Shown piece by piece: positions 45,121 through 53,508 of a stretch of 64,000 nucleotides of DNA. Source of the DNA: Fibrobacterota bacterium. GTDB lineage: Bacteria > Fibrobacterota > Fibrobacteria > UBA11236. The notes beneath the pieces are model-generated. The model was not told where the DNA came from and searched no databases. It was given only the letters and a program-made list of their open reading frames with translations. Within the stretch, counting starts at the first letter, position 1; every line of letters begins with the position of its first letter. Location of the stretch: contig JAQBPN010000076.1 in assembly GCA_028287505.1 (NCBI GenBank), positions 126,069 through 190,068 of the forward strand, read 5' to 3'. The position numbers and the translations under genes are program-made.

Positions 45121-46004
45121 AGGTATTTATCATCGGCTGCAACGGTCTGTTGGGCCAGAACCTGCTCAGGGCCCGTCCCTCGGACGCCTGGGAGTTGTTG
45201 GGCTCCGGACTGGAGGGCCAAGCTGTCCTTCCCGAATCCCTCTCCGGGTATAAGAACGTGGACATTTCCAAGCGCGCCGATCTGGAGGCCGCCATAAAAG
45301 GCTTCGCTCCCGATTGGATCTTCAACGCGGCCGCCATCACGGACGTGGACCTTTGCGAAAGGGAACCCGCCCTGGCCGCCCTCATCAACCGGGATACCGT
45401 GGGATGGATGGCCGCCACCGGCATTCCCGTCGTCCACGTGTCCACGGACTACGTCTTCGACGGCGAAGCGGGGCCTTACCTTGAGGATGCGCCGACCCGG
45501 CCCCTGAGCGTTTACGGCGCCACCAAGCTGGAGTCGGAAAAGCTGGTGCTGGAGCAATCCCCGCGATCGCTCATCGCGCGCACCATGACCCTTTGGGGCC
45601 GCGGCAAGGGCGGGAAGACCAGCTTCGTGGATTTCGTCCGCACCAGCCTGCAGGCGGGAAAGACCGTCCGCATCGTCACCGATCAATGGGGGAACGCCAC
45701 CCTGGCCGAGGATCTGGCCATGGGAATCTGGAAACTGGTGACGGGCGGGCATTCCGGCGTCTACCATGTGGCCGGTTCGGAATGGAACAGCCGCTTCCAA
45801 TGGGCCGAGTCCATCGCCGATCATTACGGCCTGGATAAAAGCCTGATCCAACCGTGCCTGACCGCGGATTTGAAACAGGCGGCGCGCCGCCCCTTGAAAT
45901 CGGGATTGCGGACGGATAAATTGACCGCGGACACCGGCTTCCGGACCCGGGACGTGGCGGCCCAAATCCGCCGTATGGACAATCTCTCGCAATCGATCGG
46001 GTGA
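45117..46004 (+). CDS. RmlD-like dTDP-4-dehydrorhamnose reductase family protein
   Basis: A 295-residue extended SDR protein. The N-terminal Rossmann motif is VFIIGCNGLLGQNLL; NAAAITDVDLCE and VHVSTDYVFDG match the RmlD family, and the catalytic Tyr-x3-Lys is YGATK. The family makes dTDP-rhamnose or related nucleotide sugars. No rmlA, rmlB or rmlC is in the window, so the exact product is not fixed. The start is a GTG overlapping the previous stop (GTGA); the frame upstream is a shadow. It ends the run that begins with ribD. Confidence 0.85.
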   Translation: MKVFIIGCNGLLGQNLLRARPSDAWELLGSGLEGQAVLPESLSGYKNVDISKRADLEAAIKGFAPDWIFNAAAITDVDLCEREPALAALINRDTVGWMAATGIPVVHVSTDYVFDGEAGPYLEDAPTRPLSVYGATKLESEKLVLEQSPRSLIARTMTLWGRGKGGKTSFVDFVRTSLQAGKTVRIVTDQWGNATLAEDLAMGIWKLVTGGHSGVYHVAGSEWNSRFQWAESIADHYGLDKSLIQPCLTADLKQAARRPLKSGLRTDKLTADTGFRTRDVAAQIRRMDNLSQSIG

Positions 46005-46096
46005 AATCGAGTAATAGTGGCGCCTCCGTGCCCGCGATTTCAACGCCAATACCCTTAAATTCCGCAAATCCCGGAGGTCCCTTGAGCGGCTTTTGC

Positions 46097-46199
46097 TATA
46101 TTCAGCCCCACACCCGAAGAGGCTGGCTAAGGCGCTCCGACGGCAGCGACCAGCGAACTTCCCATCAGTGGAAGTGAGCCACACGCGAGACCACTAAAA
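46097..46199 (+). promoter_or_regulatory. TATATT -10-like element and structured leader before GT2 gene
   Basis: A TATATT hexamer at 46097-46102 has no good -35 at 17 nt. The following sequence can form two hairpins: GCTGG (46122-46126) with CCAGC (46150-46154), enclosing CGCT/AGCG; and ACTTCC (46157-46162) with GGAAGT (46170-46175). The start codon at 46200 has no Shine-Dalgarno site (CACTAAAA). I could not match it to a known riboswitch class. Confidence 0.35.
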
Positions 46200-46910
46200 A
46201 TGGCCAGAACCCTAGTCATCATCCCTACCTATAACGAGATCGAGAATCTGCCCAGGCTGCTGGACAGAATCGATGCGACCCAGCTCGGCCTGGACGTGAT
46301 GATCGTCGACGATGGGTCCCCGGACGGCACCGGCGAATGGGTGAAGGAACAGCTCGGCAAACGCAAAAACCTCCATTTGATCCAGCGGGAAGGCAAGCAG
46401 GGCCTGGGCAGCGCGTACGTGGCCGGGTTCCGGTATGCCATCGCCGAGGGCTACACGTTCGTCTTCGAAATGGACGCGGACTTCTCCCATGATCCCGCCC
46501 ATCTGCCCGTATTCCTCAAGGAGATCGAGAACAACGATCTGGTGCTCGGCAGCCGTTACATCAACGGCATATCGGTGGTGAACTGGCCCATGAGCCGGCT
46601 GCTGCTCAGCTATTTCGCGAACCTGTATGCGCGGGTGATCACGGGCATGCCGGTGCAGGACGCCACCGGCGGCTTCAAGTGCTTTCGCGTGGAAGCCCTG
46701 AAAACCCTGGACTTGGGGAAAATCCATGCCGGCGGATATTCTTTCCAGATAGAAGTCACCTATAAGCTCTGGAAAAAAGGATTCCGCATCCAGGAAATCC
46801 CCATCATCTTCATGGACAGGACCGCCGGCGTCTCCAAGATGTCGAGCAAGATTATCAAGGAAGCCCTCTTCCTGCTCATCCGCCTGCGTTTCCTGGGCGG
46901 CGGCAATTGA
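46200..46910 (+). CDS. Polyprenol-phosphate mannose/glucose synthase-like GT2
   Basis: The 236-residue cytosolic-face enzyme closely follows the DPM1 family: LVIIPTYNEIENLPRLLD, MIVDDGSPDGTGEWV, FEMDADFSHDP and ATGGFKCFR. No transmembrane helix is present, as in the short DPM1 type. It would transfer a sugar from a nucleotide donor to polyprenyl phosphate, supplying lumen-type glycosyltransferases such as the DUF2723 protein. The next gene overlaps by 4 nt (TTGA). Confidence 0.9.
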   Translation: MARTLVIIPTYNEIENLPRLLDRIDATQLGLDVMIVDDGSPDGTGEWVKEQLGKRKNLHLIQREGKQGLGSAYVAGFRYAIAEGYTFVFEMDADFSHDPAHLPVFLKEIENNDLVLGSRYINGISVVNWPMSRLLLSYFANLYARVITGMPVQDATGGFKCFRVEALKTLDLGKIHAGGYSFQIEVTYKLWKKGFRIQEIPIIFMDRTAGVSKMSSKIIKEALFLLIRLRFLGGGN

Positions 46911-48637
46911 GCTCCTTCCTGCGGAATCTTCCGGGCCACCGTATCAAGCCTGCCGTGCGCGCGCCGGTCGCCGGAACGGAGGCCGCGGCCGGCCAGGGCC
47001 TTACCGATCCGGAAGCCGCCGGGGTTTCCGAGTCTCCCAAGACCCCGGGAATCTCCATCGTCATCGTTTCCTACAACGTGCGGGAATACCTGGACGCCTG
47101 CATCCAAAGCATCTACCATGCCGCCGAAACCTTCGCCGGGGATATCGAAGTCATCGTCTTCGACAATGATTCCCGGGACGGGACGCTGGCCTTGCTCAAG
47201 CCCCGCTACCCGGAAGTCATCTGGCTCAAATCCGATCGCAACCTGGGATTCGGCACCGGCTGCAACCGCGGCGCGGCCCTGGCCACCCAGGACCTACTGC
47301 TGTTCCTCAATCCCGACACCCTGGTGAGCGAAAACACCTTCCAGGTGATGTGGGATTTCTTCCAGACGGAAGCGCAGATAGGCGTGGCGGGCTGCAAAAT
47401 CGTCAACCGGGATGGAAGCCTCCAGCTCGCCTGCAAGCGCAGCTTCCCTTCGCCCCAGGTGGCGGCATTCAAATTCGTCGGGCTCTCGGGATTGTTTCCC
47501 AAGAGCCGCGTGTTCGGCCGCTACAACCTGACCTTCCTGGACGAGAACAAAACGCACGAAGTGGACGCGGTATCCGGCTCCTTCATGTGCGTCAAGACCG
47601 AGCTGTTCCGGGGCGTGGGCGGCTTCGATGAGGACTTCTTCATGTACGGGGAAGACCTGGACATCTGTTTCCGGATCAAGCTGCTGGGCAAGCGGAACTT
47701 CTACCACCCGCAGACCACGGCCATCCATTTCAAGGGCGAGAGCGCCAAGAGCAAGCCGTTCCGTTCCTTCCTCTACTTCTACGAGGCCATGGTCATCTTC
47801 TCCAGGAAGCATTTCGAACTGCGGGCCCTGCCCCTGTTCCTGTTCTATTTCGGCGTGACGGTGCTGGCCTCGGTCAATTTCGCCTACTCGCGATTCCAGA
47901 AATGGCAGCGGTGGCTGGCGGATCTGGTGCTGGTAAACGGCATCCTGGCCGCGGTGACCTTCGCCTACATGGGTTACCTGGGCATGTCCTTGCCTTATCA
48001 CACCGATAGGAATCTCTATTTTTCCTGGCACTCGTTGGTTTCCGTGGCCGTGCTGATTCCCATGGCCTATATCGGGGACTATGGCCGGTTCGTGCAGAAG
48101 CTCAAGACCGTATTCGCCACCCTATGCGTTTCCTTCCTCGGGTTCTTCGCGCTCAGCTTCTTCATCCGCGAGGAAGCCTACTCCCGCGTGGCTTTCGCCT
48201 TCGCGGCCCTGTTCAGCATCGTCAGCCTCATCTCCTGGCGGTTCCTCTCCATCCAGGGCGGCAAGTTCTTCAACAAGATCATGGGATCCACCAAGCGCAT
48301 CGCCATCCTCGGCAACGACACGCGGGCGAAAAAGCTCGCCGATCTCATCCTGCAGGAACGGCTGGAAGGCTATGAATTCGTGGGCTTCATCAAATTGGGG
48401 TCCGGACGCGTGTCCCAGGATATCATGCAGAACCTCATCGGCGATCTCAGCACGCTTTCCTCCATCGTCAACAAGGTGGAGCTGCAGGGCGTCATCATCG
48501 CCGTGGAAGAAGGCGCATTCCAGATGGCGGTCAAACTCCTGTCGGAAAAGTCCAACCATGAACTGGAAGTGAAACTCCTGGTCGGGGAGCCCGAGCCGGG
48601 GATGATGTCTTTGATCGATTTGAATTTCAGGAAGTGA
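46907..48637 (+). CDS. GT2 fused to membrane segment and sugar-transferase-type Rossmann domain
   Basis: The 576-residue protein has a rhamnosyltransferase-like GT2 domain (about 45-290: SIVIVSYNVREYLDACI, VFDNDSRDGT, FLNPDTL, VDAVSGSFMCVK, FFMYGEDLDICFRIK), about four transmembrane helices (about 310-445), and a C-terminal nucleotide-binding domain (about 460-576: RIAILGNDTRAKKLADLI, GYEFVGFI) like the CoA-binding-type domain of polyisoprenyl-phosphate hexose-1-phosphate transferases but without their catalytic part. The predicted start is a TTG overlapping the previous stop; the first 40 residues are Pro/Ala-rich and outside the fold. It probably adds a sugar to a lipid-linked glycan. Confidence 0.8.
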   Translation: MSSFLRNLPGHRIKPAVRAPVAGTEAAAGQGLTDPEAAGVSESPKTPGISIVIVSYNVREYLDACIQSIYHAAETFAGDIEVIVFDNDSRDGTLALLKPRYPEVIWLKSDRNLGFGTGCNRGAALATQDLLLFLNPDTLVSENTFQVMWDFFQTEAQIGVAGCKIVNRDGSLQLACKRSFPSPQVAAFKFVGLSGLFPKSRVFGRYNLTFLDENKTHEVDAVSGSFMCVKTELFRGVGGFDEDFFMYGEDLDICFRIKLLGKRNFYHPQTTAIHFKGESAKSKPFRSFLYFYEAMVIFSRKHFELRALPLFLFYFGVTVLASVNFAYSRFQKWQRWLADLVLVNGILAAVTFAYMGYLGMSLPYHTDRNLYFSWHSLVSVAVLIPMAYIGDYGRFVQKLKTVFATLCVSFLGFFALSFFIREEAYSRVAFAFAALFSIVSLISWRFLSIQGGKFFNKIMGSTKRIAILGNDTRAKKLADLILQERLEGYEFVGFIKLGSGRVSQDIMQNLIGDLSTLSSIVNKVELQGVIIAVEEGAFQMAVKLLSEKSNHELEVKLLVGEPEPGMMSLIDLNFRK

Positions 48638-48648
48638 AAAGGAGCCCC

Positions 48649-49602
48649 ATGCCCATACCCAAAGGACCTCACCTCGAATTCGAACAGCCCGTGGTGGAGC
48701 TGTCCATGAAGATCGAGGATCTTCTGAAGAACAGCGAGATCAACGCCGCGGACGTCAAGGATCTCCTGGCCAAGAAAGAATCGATGCAGAAGAAGATCGC
48801 CTCCAAGCTCAGCGCTTGGAACCGCGTGGAGCTTTCGCGCCGATCCGGACGTCCCTATACGCTCGACTACGTGCAGAACATCTTCACCGAGTTCACGGAG
48901 CTGCACGGCGACCGCTGTTTCGGCGACGATCCCGCCCTGATCTGCGGCCTGGCCAAGTTCAACGGCCAGAGCGTGATGGTGATGGGGCACCAGAAGGGGA
49001 AGGATACCAAGGAGAGCATCCGCCGCAATTTCGGCATGGCCCATCCGGAAGGCTACCGCAAGGCCCTCCGGTGCATGAAGATGGCGGAAAAGTTCCATTT
49101 GCCGGTGATCACGCTCATCGACACCATGGGCGCCTATCCCGGCATCGGCGCCGAGGAGCGCGGACAGGCCGAGGCCATCGCCAAGAACATCATGGAGATG
49201 TCCGTTTTGCAGGTGCCCATCCTGTGCGTCGTGATCGGAGAGGGCGCCAGCGGCGGCGCCATCGGCATCGGCATCGGCGATCGCCTGTTGATGCTCGAGA
49301 ACGCGTGGTTCGGGGTCATCTCGCCGGAATCCTGCAGCGCCATCCTGTGGGGCGACAGCTCCAAGAAAATGGATCTGAGCGAAACCATGAAAATCACGGC
49401 CGCGGATCTGTATGAATTGAAAATCATCGACCGCATCATCCGGGAGCCCCTCGGCGGCGCCCATTGGGACCCGGAACAGATGTACCGCATTCTCAAAGGG
49501 GTGCTGACGGAAGAGTTGGAATCGTTGAACAAAATTCCCGTCGATACCCTGGTCGAGAAGCGCCTGGCCAAGGTGACCTCTATCGGGCAGTTTGCCGGAT
49601 AG
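48649..49602 (+). CDS. accA: Acetyl-CoA carboxylase carboxyltransferase, alpha subunit
   Basis: Part of the enzyme that makes malonyl-CoA, the first committed step of fatty-acid synthesis. The 317-residue length is typical. Motifs: LEFEQPVVELSMKIEDL at the N-terminus, FTEFTELHGDR, GHQKGKDTKE, NFGMAHPEGYRKALRCMK, DTMGAYPGIGAEERGQAEAI and VVIGEGASGGAIGIG. The ATG at 48649 has a GGAG site; the GTG at 48634 overlapping the previous stop is less likely. accB and accC lie 3-5 kb downstream; accD is not in the window. Confidence 0.96.
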   Translation: MPIPKGPHLEFEQPVVELSMKIEDLLKNSEINAADVKDLLAKKESMQKKIASKLSAWNRVELSRRSGRPYTLDYVQNIFTEFTELHGDRCFGDDPALICGLAKFNGQSVMVMGHQKGKDTKESIRRNFGMAHPEGYRKALRCMKMAEKFHLPVITLIDTMGAYPGIGAEERGQAEAIAKNIMEMSVLQVPILCVVIGEGASGGAIGIGIGDRLLMLENAWFGVISPESCSAILWGDSSKKMDLSETMKITAADLYELKIIDRIIREPLGGAHWDPEQMYRILKGVLTEELESLNKIPVDTLVEKRLAKVTSIGQFAG

Positions 49603-49647
49603 AATCGCAATCTTTCAGCAAGCGACGAGCCCTCAAAGAACGGAAAA

Positions 49648-49911
49648 ATGAATATGGTAGACCAGGAACTATTGGACATGTTGTGCTGCCCGGAGACCAA
49701 GGAAGACGTTTCCCTGGCCGCGATGGGGATTATTGAGGATTTGAACCGCAAGGTGGAGGCGGGGCAGCTTCGCAACCGGGGCGGCGAAATCGTGAAGGAA
49801 AAGATGGATTCTGGCCTGATCCGGGCGGATAGGAAGTATTTATACCCCATCCGGGAAGACATCCCCATTATGCTGATTGATGAGGCAATTCCCCTGGAAG
49901 GGTTGATATAA
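49648..49911 (+). CDS. Trm112-like/UPF0434 family small protein
   Basis: The 87-residue protein has the Trm112 N-terminal LLDMLCCPETKEDVSL and C-terminal IRADRKYLYPIREDIPIMLI, the family pattern of a small zinc-ribbon-like fold. Only the first Cys pair is retained. In archaea and eukaryotes Trm112 activates methyltransferases; the bacterial role is unclear. The start may be at 49648 or at a second ATG 6 nt later. Confidence 0.75.
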   Translation: MNMVDQELLDMLCCPETKEDVSLAAMGIIEDLNRKVEAGQLRNRGGEIVKEKMDSGLIRADRKYLYPIREDIPIMLIDEAIPLEGLI

Positions 49912-49923
49912 TAAGGACTTGCA

Positions 49924-49963
49924 GGAATCCGCTTGCGGATTCCCGGGATCCGGCTTCCGGATC
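49924..49963 (+). repeat. Two adjacent perfect hairpins between Trm112-like and TPR genes
   Basis: GGAATCCG-CTTG-CGGATTCC (49924-49943) and GATCCGG-CTT-CCGGATC (49947-49963). There is no T-run. They may attenuate or stabilise the transcript within this long operon. Confidence 0.5.
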
Positions 49964-50002
49964 TCCGCGTCCATTGTTGGGATCCGTTTCGACGGGGGAT
50001 TC

Positions 50003-52978
50003 ATGAGCATCCAGTATACAGCCGATCAATTGCAGCGGAAGTTCCACGGACCTCCCGGAGCGCCGGGATTCCCGCGCCTGGCGGACGTGCTCCGCAAAGA
50101 AGGAAAAATCGACGAGGCCATCCAGATGTGCCAGGACGGCCTGCGCGTCCGTCCCAATACGCTCTCGGCCTATGTGGTGTTGGGGAAGGCGTTGATGGAT
50201 GCCGGACGCATGGAAGACGCCCGCGATCAATTCGAAGCCGCCTTGAGGCTGGACTCCCGTTGCCTGTCGGCCATGCATTTCCTGGCCCGGATTATGACCA
50301 AGATGCAATGGGCCGAGGCTGCCGCGGGATATTACCGCTCCATCCTGGAAGTAGAGCCCTGGGATTCGGAAATCCGAGCCCTGCTCGGCGAATCCTCACC
50401 CCAGATCGGTTCCTTTCCCGGGGCCGCGTCCAACGGCAACGGCCACGCGTCCGCGCTGCAGGCGCAGCCCATCGAGGAGGACACCTTCCACAAGCCCGAG
50501 GGCCTGGCCGGAGACGTGCTTGAGGTGAGCCTCAACGACTTGGCCGCGGATTTCCTCCCCGGCCAGGATCCTTCCGACACCGCGTCCATGGGACTCGGCG
50601 AAGAATCCCTCGAGGACGCATTGTCCTCTCCTTACGACGCCTTCGATTCGCCCCAGGCCGCCGCGTCCAACCCGGAAGACATGCGCAAATCCCGCGTCCC
50701 GGAAAGCCTGGCGGAACCGCAGCCCCAGGATGTTTTCAAAACCGAGTCTTTGGGACAGGCCGATGCGGCGGACGGAGACGCGCCGCCCATTTCCGGGCAG
50801 GATGTGGAAGACCGTCTCGATTCCCTGTTCGGATCCGAAGACGGGCCCACCGAATCCATGCGCTCCGCGACGGCCACTTGGAGCCCGGCTCCGGCGGAAG
50901 CCCCCGCGGTGGAAGCCCCCGAGGCGGAAACCGCCGGCCCGGAAGCACCCATCGATTTTTCCCTTGCCGACCCTTCCGGACAGGAAGGCTCCGCCACCGC
51001 CTCCGGTGAAATGCGCGCGGCGGACATGGGCGGAATCAGCCCCATCGATCTGGCCTCCGTGCCGGACCTGCCGAACTCGTATGCGGCGGAAGCCATGGCG
51101 GTCGGCGACTACAGCGCCGTCGATTTCGTCACGCCTTCGCCGGACCTCGCCCGCCGGGACGATTCCCAAGGCGCGGAAATGGACGAAGGCGGCCGTGTGC
51201 AGGGCGAGGATATCGAGCGCCGCCTGGATGAACTTTTCAACCTGACCGAAGCGGACGACCTCCCTCCCGCCGCCATCGCTTCGGCATCGCTGCCGGTGGC
51301 GCCGGCGCCCAGGGTGGATGAAGCCGTGAGCATGGGGGAAGTGGTTTCCTTCGGAGGCGAAGTCGCCTTCCGGGATCCCGGGGCCGCGGAGGAATCCTTC
51401 GCGACGGCGGGCGAAACCACCATGTCCTCCTTTCCGGACGCGGGCACTTCCGAATCCAGAATAGAGGATCTGATCGATATTCCGGCGGAGACCGCCGAAG
51501 AAATCATCACCGGCCAGGATGTGGCCGACAAATTGGACAACCTGTTCGGCGTAGAAGCCCCGGCACCCGTCGAAGCCAAGGAGCGGGTCCCGGAGCCTGT
51601 CCAGGACTTCGAACCCAAGGCTGCGGCGGAAACCGTGCCGGAACCCGCGGCGGAGCCTATGGCGAAGGCCGGGCCCAAACCCTGGATGGAAACCGCCGAG
51701 CCGTCCCAGCCTCCCGCCACCGGGGACATCATGTCCACGGAATCCATGCTGCCTCCGGGATGGTTCGGCGACGCGGGCGACGGTCCGACCGTCACCGGCT
51801 CGGACGTGGAAGACCAGTTGGACAAACTCTTCAACCTGCAGGACGAAGGCGACGCATTCAAGGCCCCCGGCGCGCAGAGCGGCCCCGGGGATGTTAACAC
51901 CGGCGATACGGCCACTTTCAAGGCGCCCATCTCCGGCGGTCCGGAGCAGACCTATGGCATGGCCATGCCGGACGGCGGGGCGCCCGCCGGCGGAGCGCCG
52001 GGCGACGAATCGGATATGACCGTGATGATGCCCGCCATGACCGAACCCCTGCCCGCCCAGGATACCCGCGTTCCCAAGGATGCCGGCCGGATCAAGGAAA
52101 GCGTGGCCGATTGGCTGGCGCGCCAGAACGGGGAGTCCGAATCCAAGGCCGACGAACCGGGCGCCGTGTTCAATTCGGGAATGGAAGCGGCGGGTGACAC
52201 CCTGATCCTGCCCCATGAAGACATCGCCGCCAACGGTGAGGACGCGGAAATGTTCGGCACTTTGGCTCCGGAAGATATGGCCGGCCTGTCGGATACCGCT
52301 TCCATCGAAATGGTTGACGGCGTGGACATCGCCGAGCGCCTGGATGAATTGTTCGCCGGCGAAGGTCTGGCCTCGGCCAGGGGCGGCGTCGTGCCCGAAT
52401 CCGATGCGACCTCGGGCGGAACGGAAATGTCCCTGTTCACCCATGAGACCGGAGAGTCGCCGGACTTCGCTTCCGAAGCGACCGACGCGGCCGGGAATAT
52501 GGTATCCGGAGAGGATGTATCCTCCCGGCTGCAGGATATCTTTGAAGCCGGATCCGCCCAAAAGCCCGCCGTTGATCGGTCACCGACTGAAACGGGTGTT
52601 CCCACCGGTATGGAAACCGATGAGGAATTGCCCCCAATAACCGACCTTGGCAAGCCATCGGCCCAGCCGGCGCCTGAATTGGCTCCCATGCTGGACGAAG
52701 AGGACGGTTACCCGGAGGAAGAGGAAATGCCTTCGGGAACCGGCGCGGGAGCTAATGTTGCCACGGTCACCCTAGCGGAAATATATTTCCAGCAAGGTTT
52801 GAGGGAGCAGGCGCTTCAGATTTACCGCCAACTCCTGGAACGGGAACCCGAGAACGAATCGGTCCGCAAGCGGATCGAGGAGATCGAAGCGGTCAAGCCG
52901 GAAGGCGGGGATCGCGGACCCGGAACGGACCCACGCAGGCCCAGGCCGGGGCTGAAGGTTCCCAAGAGGAAGAAGTAG
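50003..52978 (+). CDS. TPR protein with long acidic linker and six copies of a short LF motif
   Basis: A 991-residue protein without signal peptide or membrane helix. Residues about 10-130 form TPR repeats (FPRLADVLRKEGKIDEAIQM, VVLGKALMDAGRMEDARDQF). The middle 750 residues are acidic, Pro/Ala/Glu-rich and presumably disordered, but contain six copies of a motif of the form [VI]-x-G-x-D-[VI]-x-x-[RKQ]-L-[DQ]-x-[LI]-F. The C-terminus has another TPR-like repeat (VTLAEIYFQQGLREQALQIY). Such a protein could be a scaffold with repeated docking helices. It sits between accA and accB/pilT, so either a cell-envelope or a pilus role is possible. The ATG at 50003 follows GGGGGATTC. Confidence 0.7.
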   Translation: MSIQYTADQLQRKFHGPPGAPGFPRLADVLRKEGKIDEAIQMCQDGLRVRPNTLSAYVVLGKALMDAGRMEDARDQFEAALRLDSRCLSAMHFLARIMTKMQWAEAAAGYYRSILEVEPWDSEIRALLGESSPQIGSFPGAASNGNGHASALQAQPIEEDTFHKPEGLAGDVLEVSLNDLAADFLPGQDPSDTASMGLGEESLEDALSSPYDAFDSPQAAASNPEDMRKSRVPESLAEPQPQDVFKTESLGQADAADGDAPPISGQDVEDRLDSLFGSEDGPTESMRSATATWSPAPAEAPAVEAPEAETAGPEAPIDFSLADPSGQEGSATASGEMRAADMGGISPIDLASVPDLPNSYAAEAMAVGDYSAVDFVTPSPDLARRDDSQGAEMDEGGRVQGEDIERRLDELFNLTEADDLPPAAIASASLPVAPAPRVDEAVSMGEVVSFGGEVAFRDPGAAEESFATAGETTMSSFPDAGTSESRIEDLIDIPAETAEEIITGQDVADKLDNLFGVEAPAPVEAKERVPEPVQDFEPKAAAETVPEPAAEPMAKAGPKPWMETAEPSQPPATGDIMSTESMLPPGWFGDAGDGPTVTGSDVEDQLDKLFNLQDEGDAFKAPGAQSGPGDVNTGDTATFKAPISGGPEQTYGMAMPDGGAPAGGAPGDESDMTVMMPAMTEPLPAQDTRVPKDAGRIKESVADWLARQNGESESKADEPGAVFNSGMEAAGDTLILPHEDIAANGEDAEMFGTLAPEDMAGLSDTASIEMVDGVDIAERLDELFAGEGLASARGGVVPESDATSGGTEMSLFTHETGESPDFASEATDAAGNMVSGEDVSSRLQDIFEAGSAQKPAVDRSPTETGVPTGMETDEELPPITDLGKPSAQPAPELAPMLDEEDGYPEEEEMPSGTGAGANVATVTLAEIYFQQGLREQALQIYRQLLEREPENESVRKRIEEIEAVKPEGGDRGPGTDPRRPRPGLKVPKRKK

Positions 52979-53018
52979 GCTTCGACCTGCACATCGAGAA
53001 CAGAATGAAGGATACAAC

Positions 53019-53507
53019 ATGCAATTGAACGACGTGGCTTCCCTGGTCAAGCTGCTGGATAAAAGCAGCCTCACCGAGATCAGCTTCAGCGATGAGACCT
53101 CCAAGATCGTGCTGAAGAAGGAAGTCTTCCGGGCCGCCCCCATGCAGACCGGCATGATGACCATGCCCATGGCGATGGCCGCCCCCGCGGCCGCACCGGC
53201 GATTGCAGCGCCCGCCTACCAGCCCGCCGGCACTCCCGGCGCCGGCCCCGAGAAGGCAGGCAACAAATTCAAAGAAGTCACCTCTCCGATGGTGGGGACC
53301 TATTACGCCAGTTCCTCTCCCGGTTCTCCGGCCCTCACCCAGGTGGGCACCACCGTCAAGGCCGGCCAGGTCCTTTGCATCATCGAAGCCATGAAGATCA
53401 TGAACGAGATCGAGTCCGACGTGTCGGGCGTGGTGGAAGAAGTCTGCGTCCAGAACGAAACGCCGGTGGAATACGGGACCGTGTTGTTCCGTATCAGGCC
53501 CGGCTAA
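53019..53507 (+). CDS. accB: Biotin carboxyl carrier protein of acetyl-CoA carboxylase
   Basis: Carries the biotin that shuttles CO2 between AccC and AccA/AccD. The 162-residue protein has an N-terminal helical/strand segment, an Ala/Pro/Met-rich linker (about 40-80) and a C-terminal biotinyl domain with the motif EAMKIMNEI, where Lys126 is biotinylated. The Met-rich linker (QTGMMTMPMAMAAP) is slightly unusual. pilT follows after one base. Confidence 0.95.
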   Translation: MQLNDVASLVKLLDKSSLTEISFSDETSKIVLKKEVFRAAPMQTGMMTMPMAMAAPAAAPAIAAPAYQPAGTPGAGPEKAGNKFKEVTSPMVGTYYASSSPGSPALTQVGTTVKAGQVLCIIEAMKIMNEIESDVSGVVEEVCVQNETPVEYGTVLFRIRPG

Positions 53508-53508
53508 G

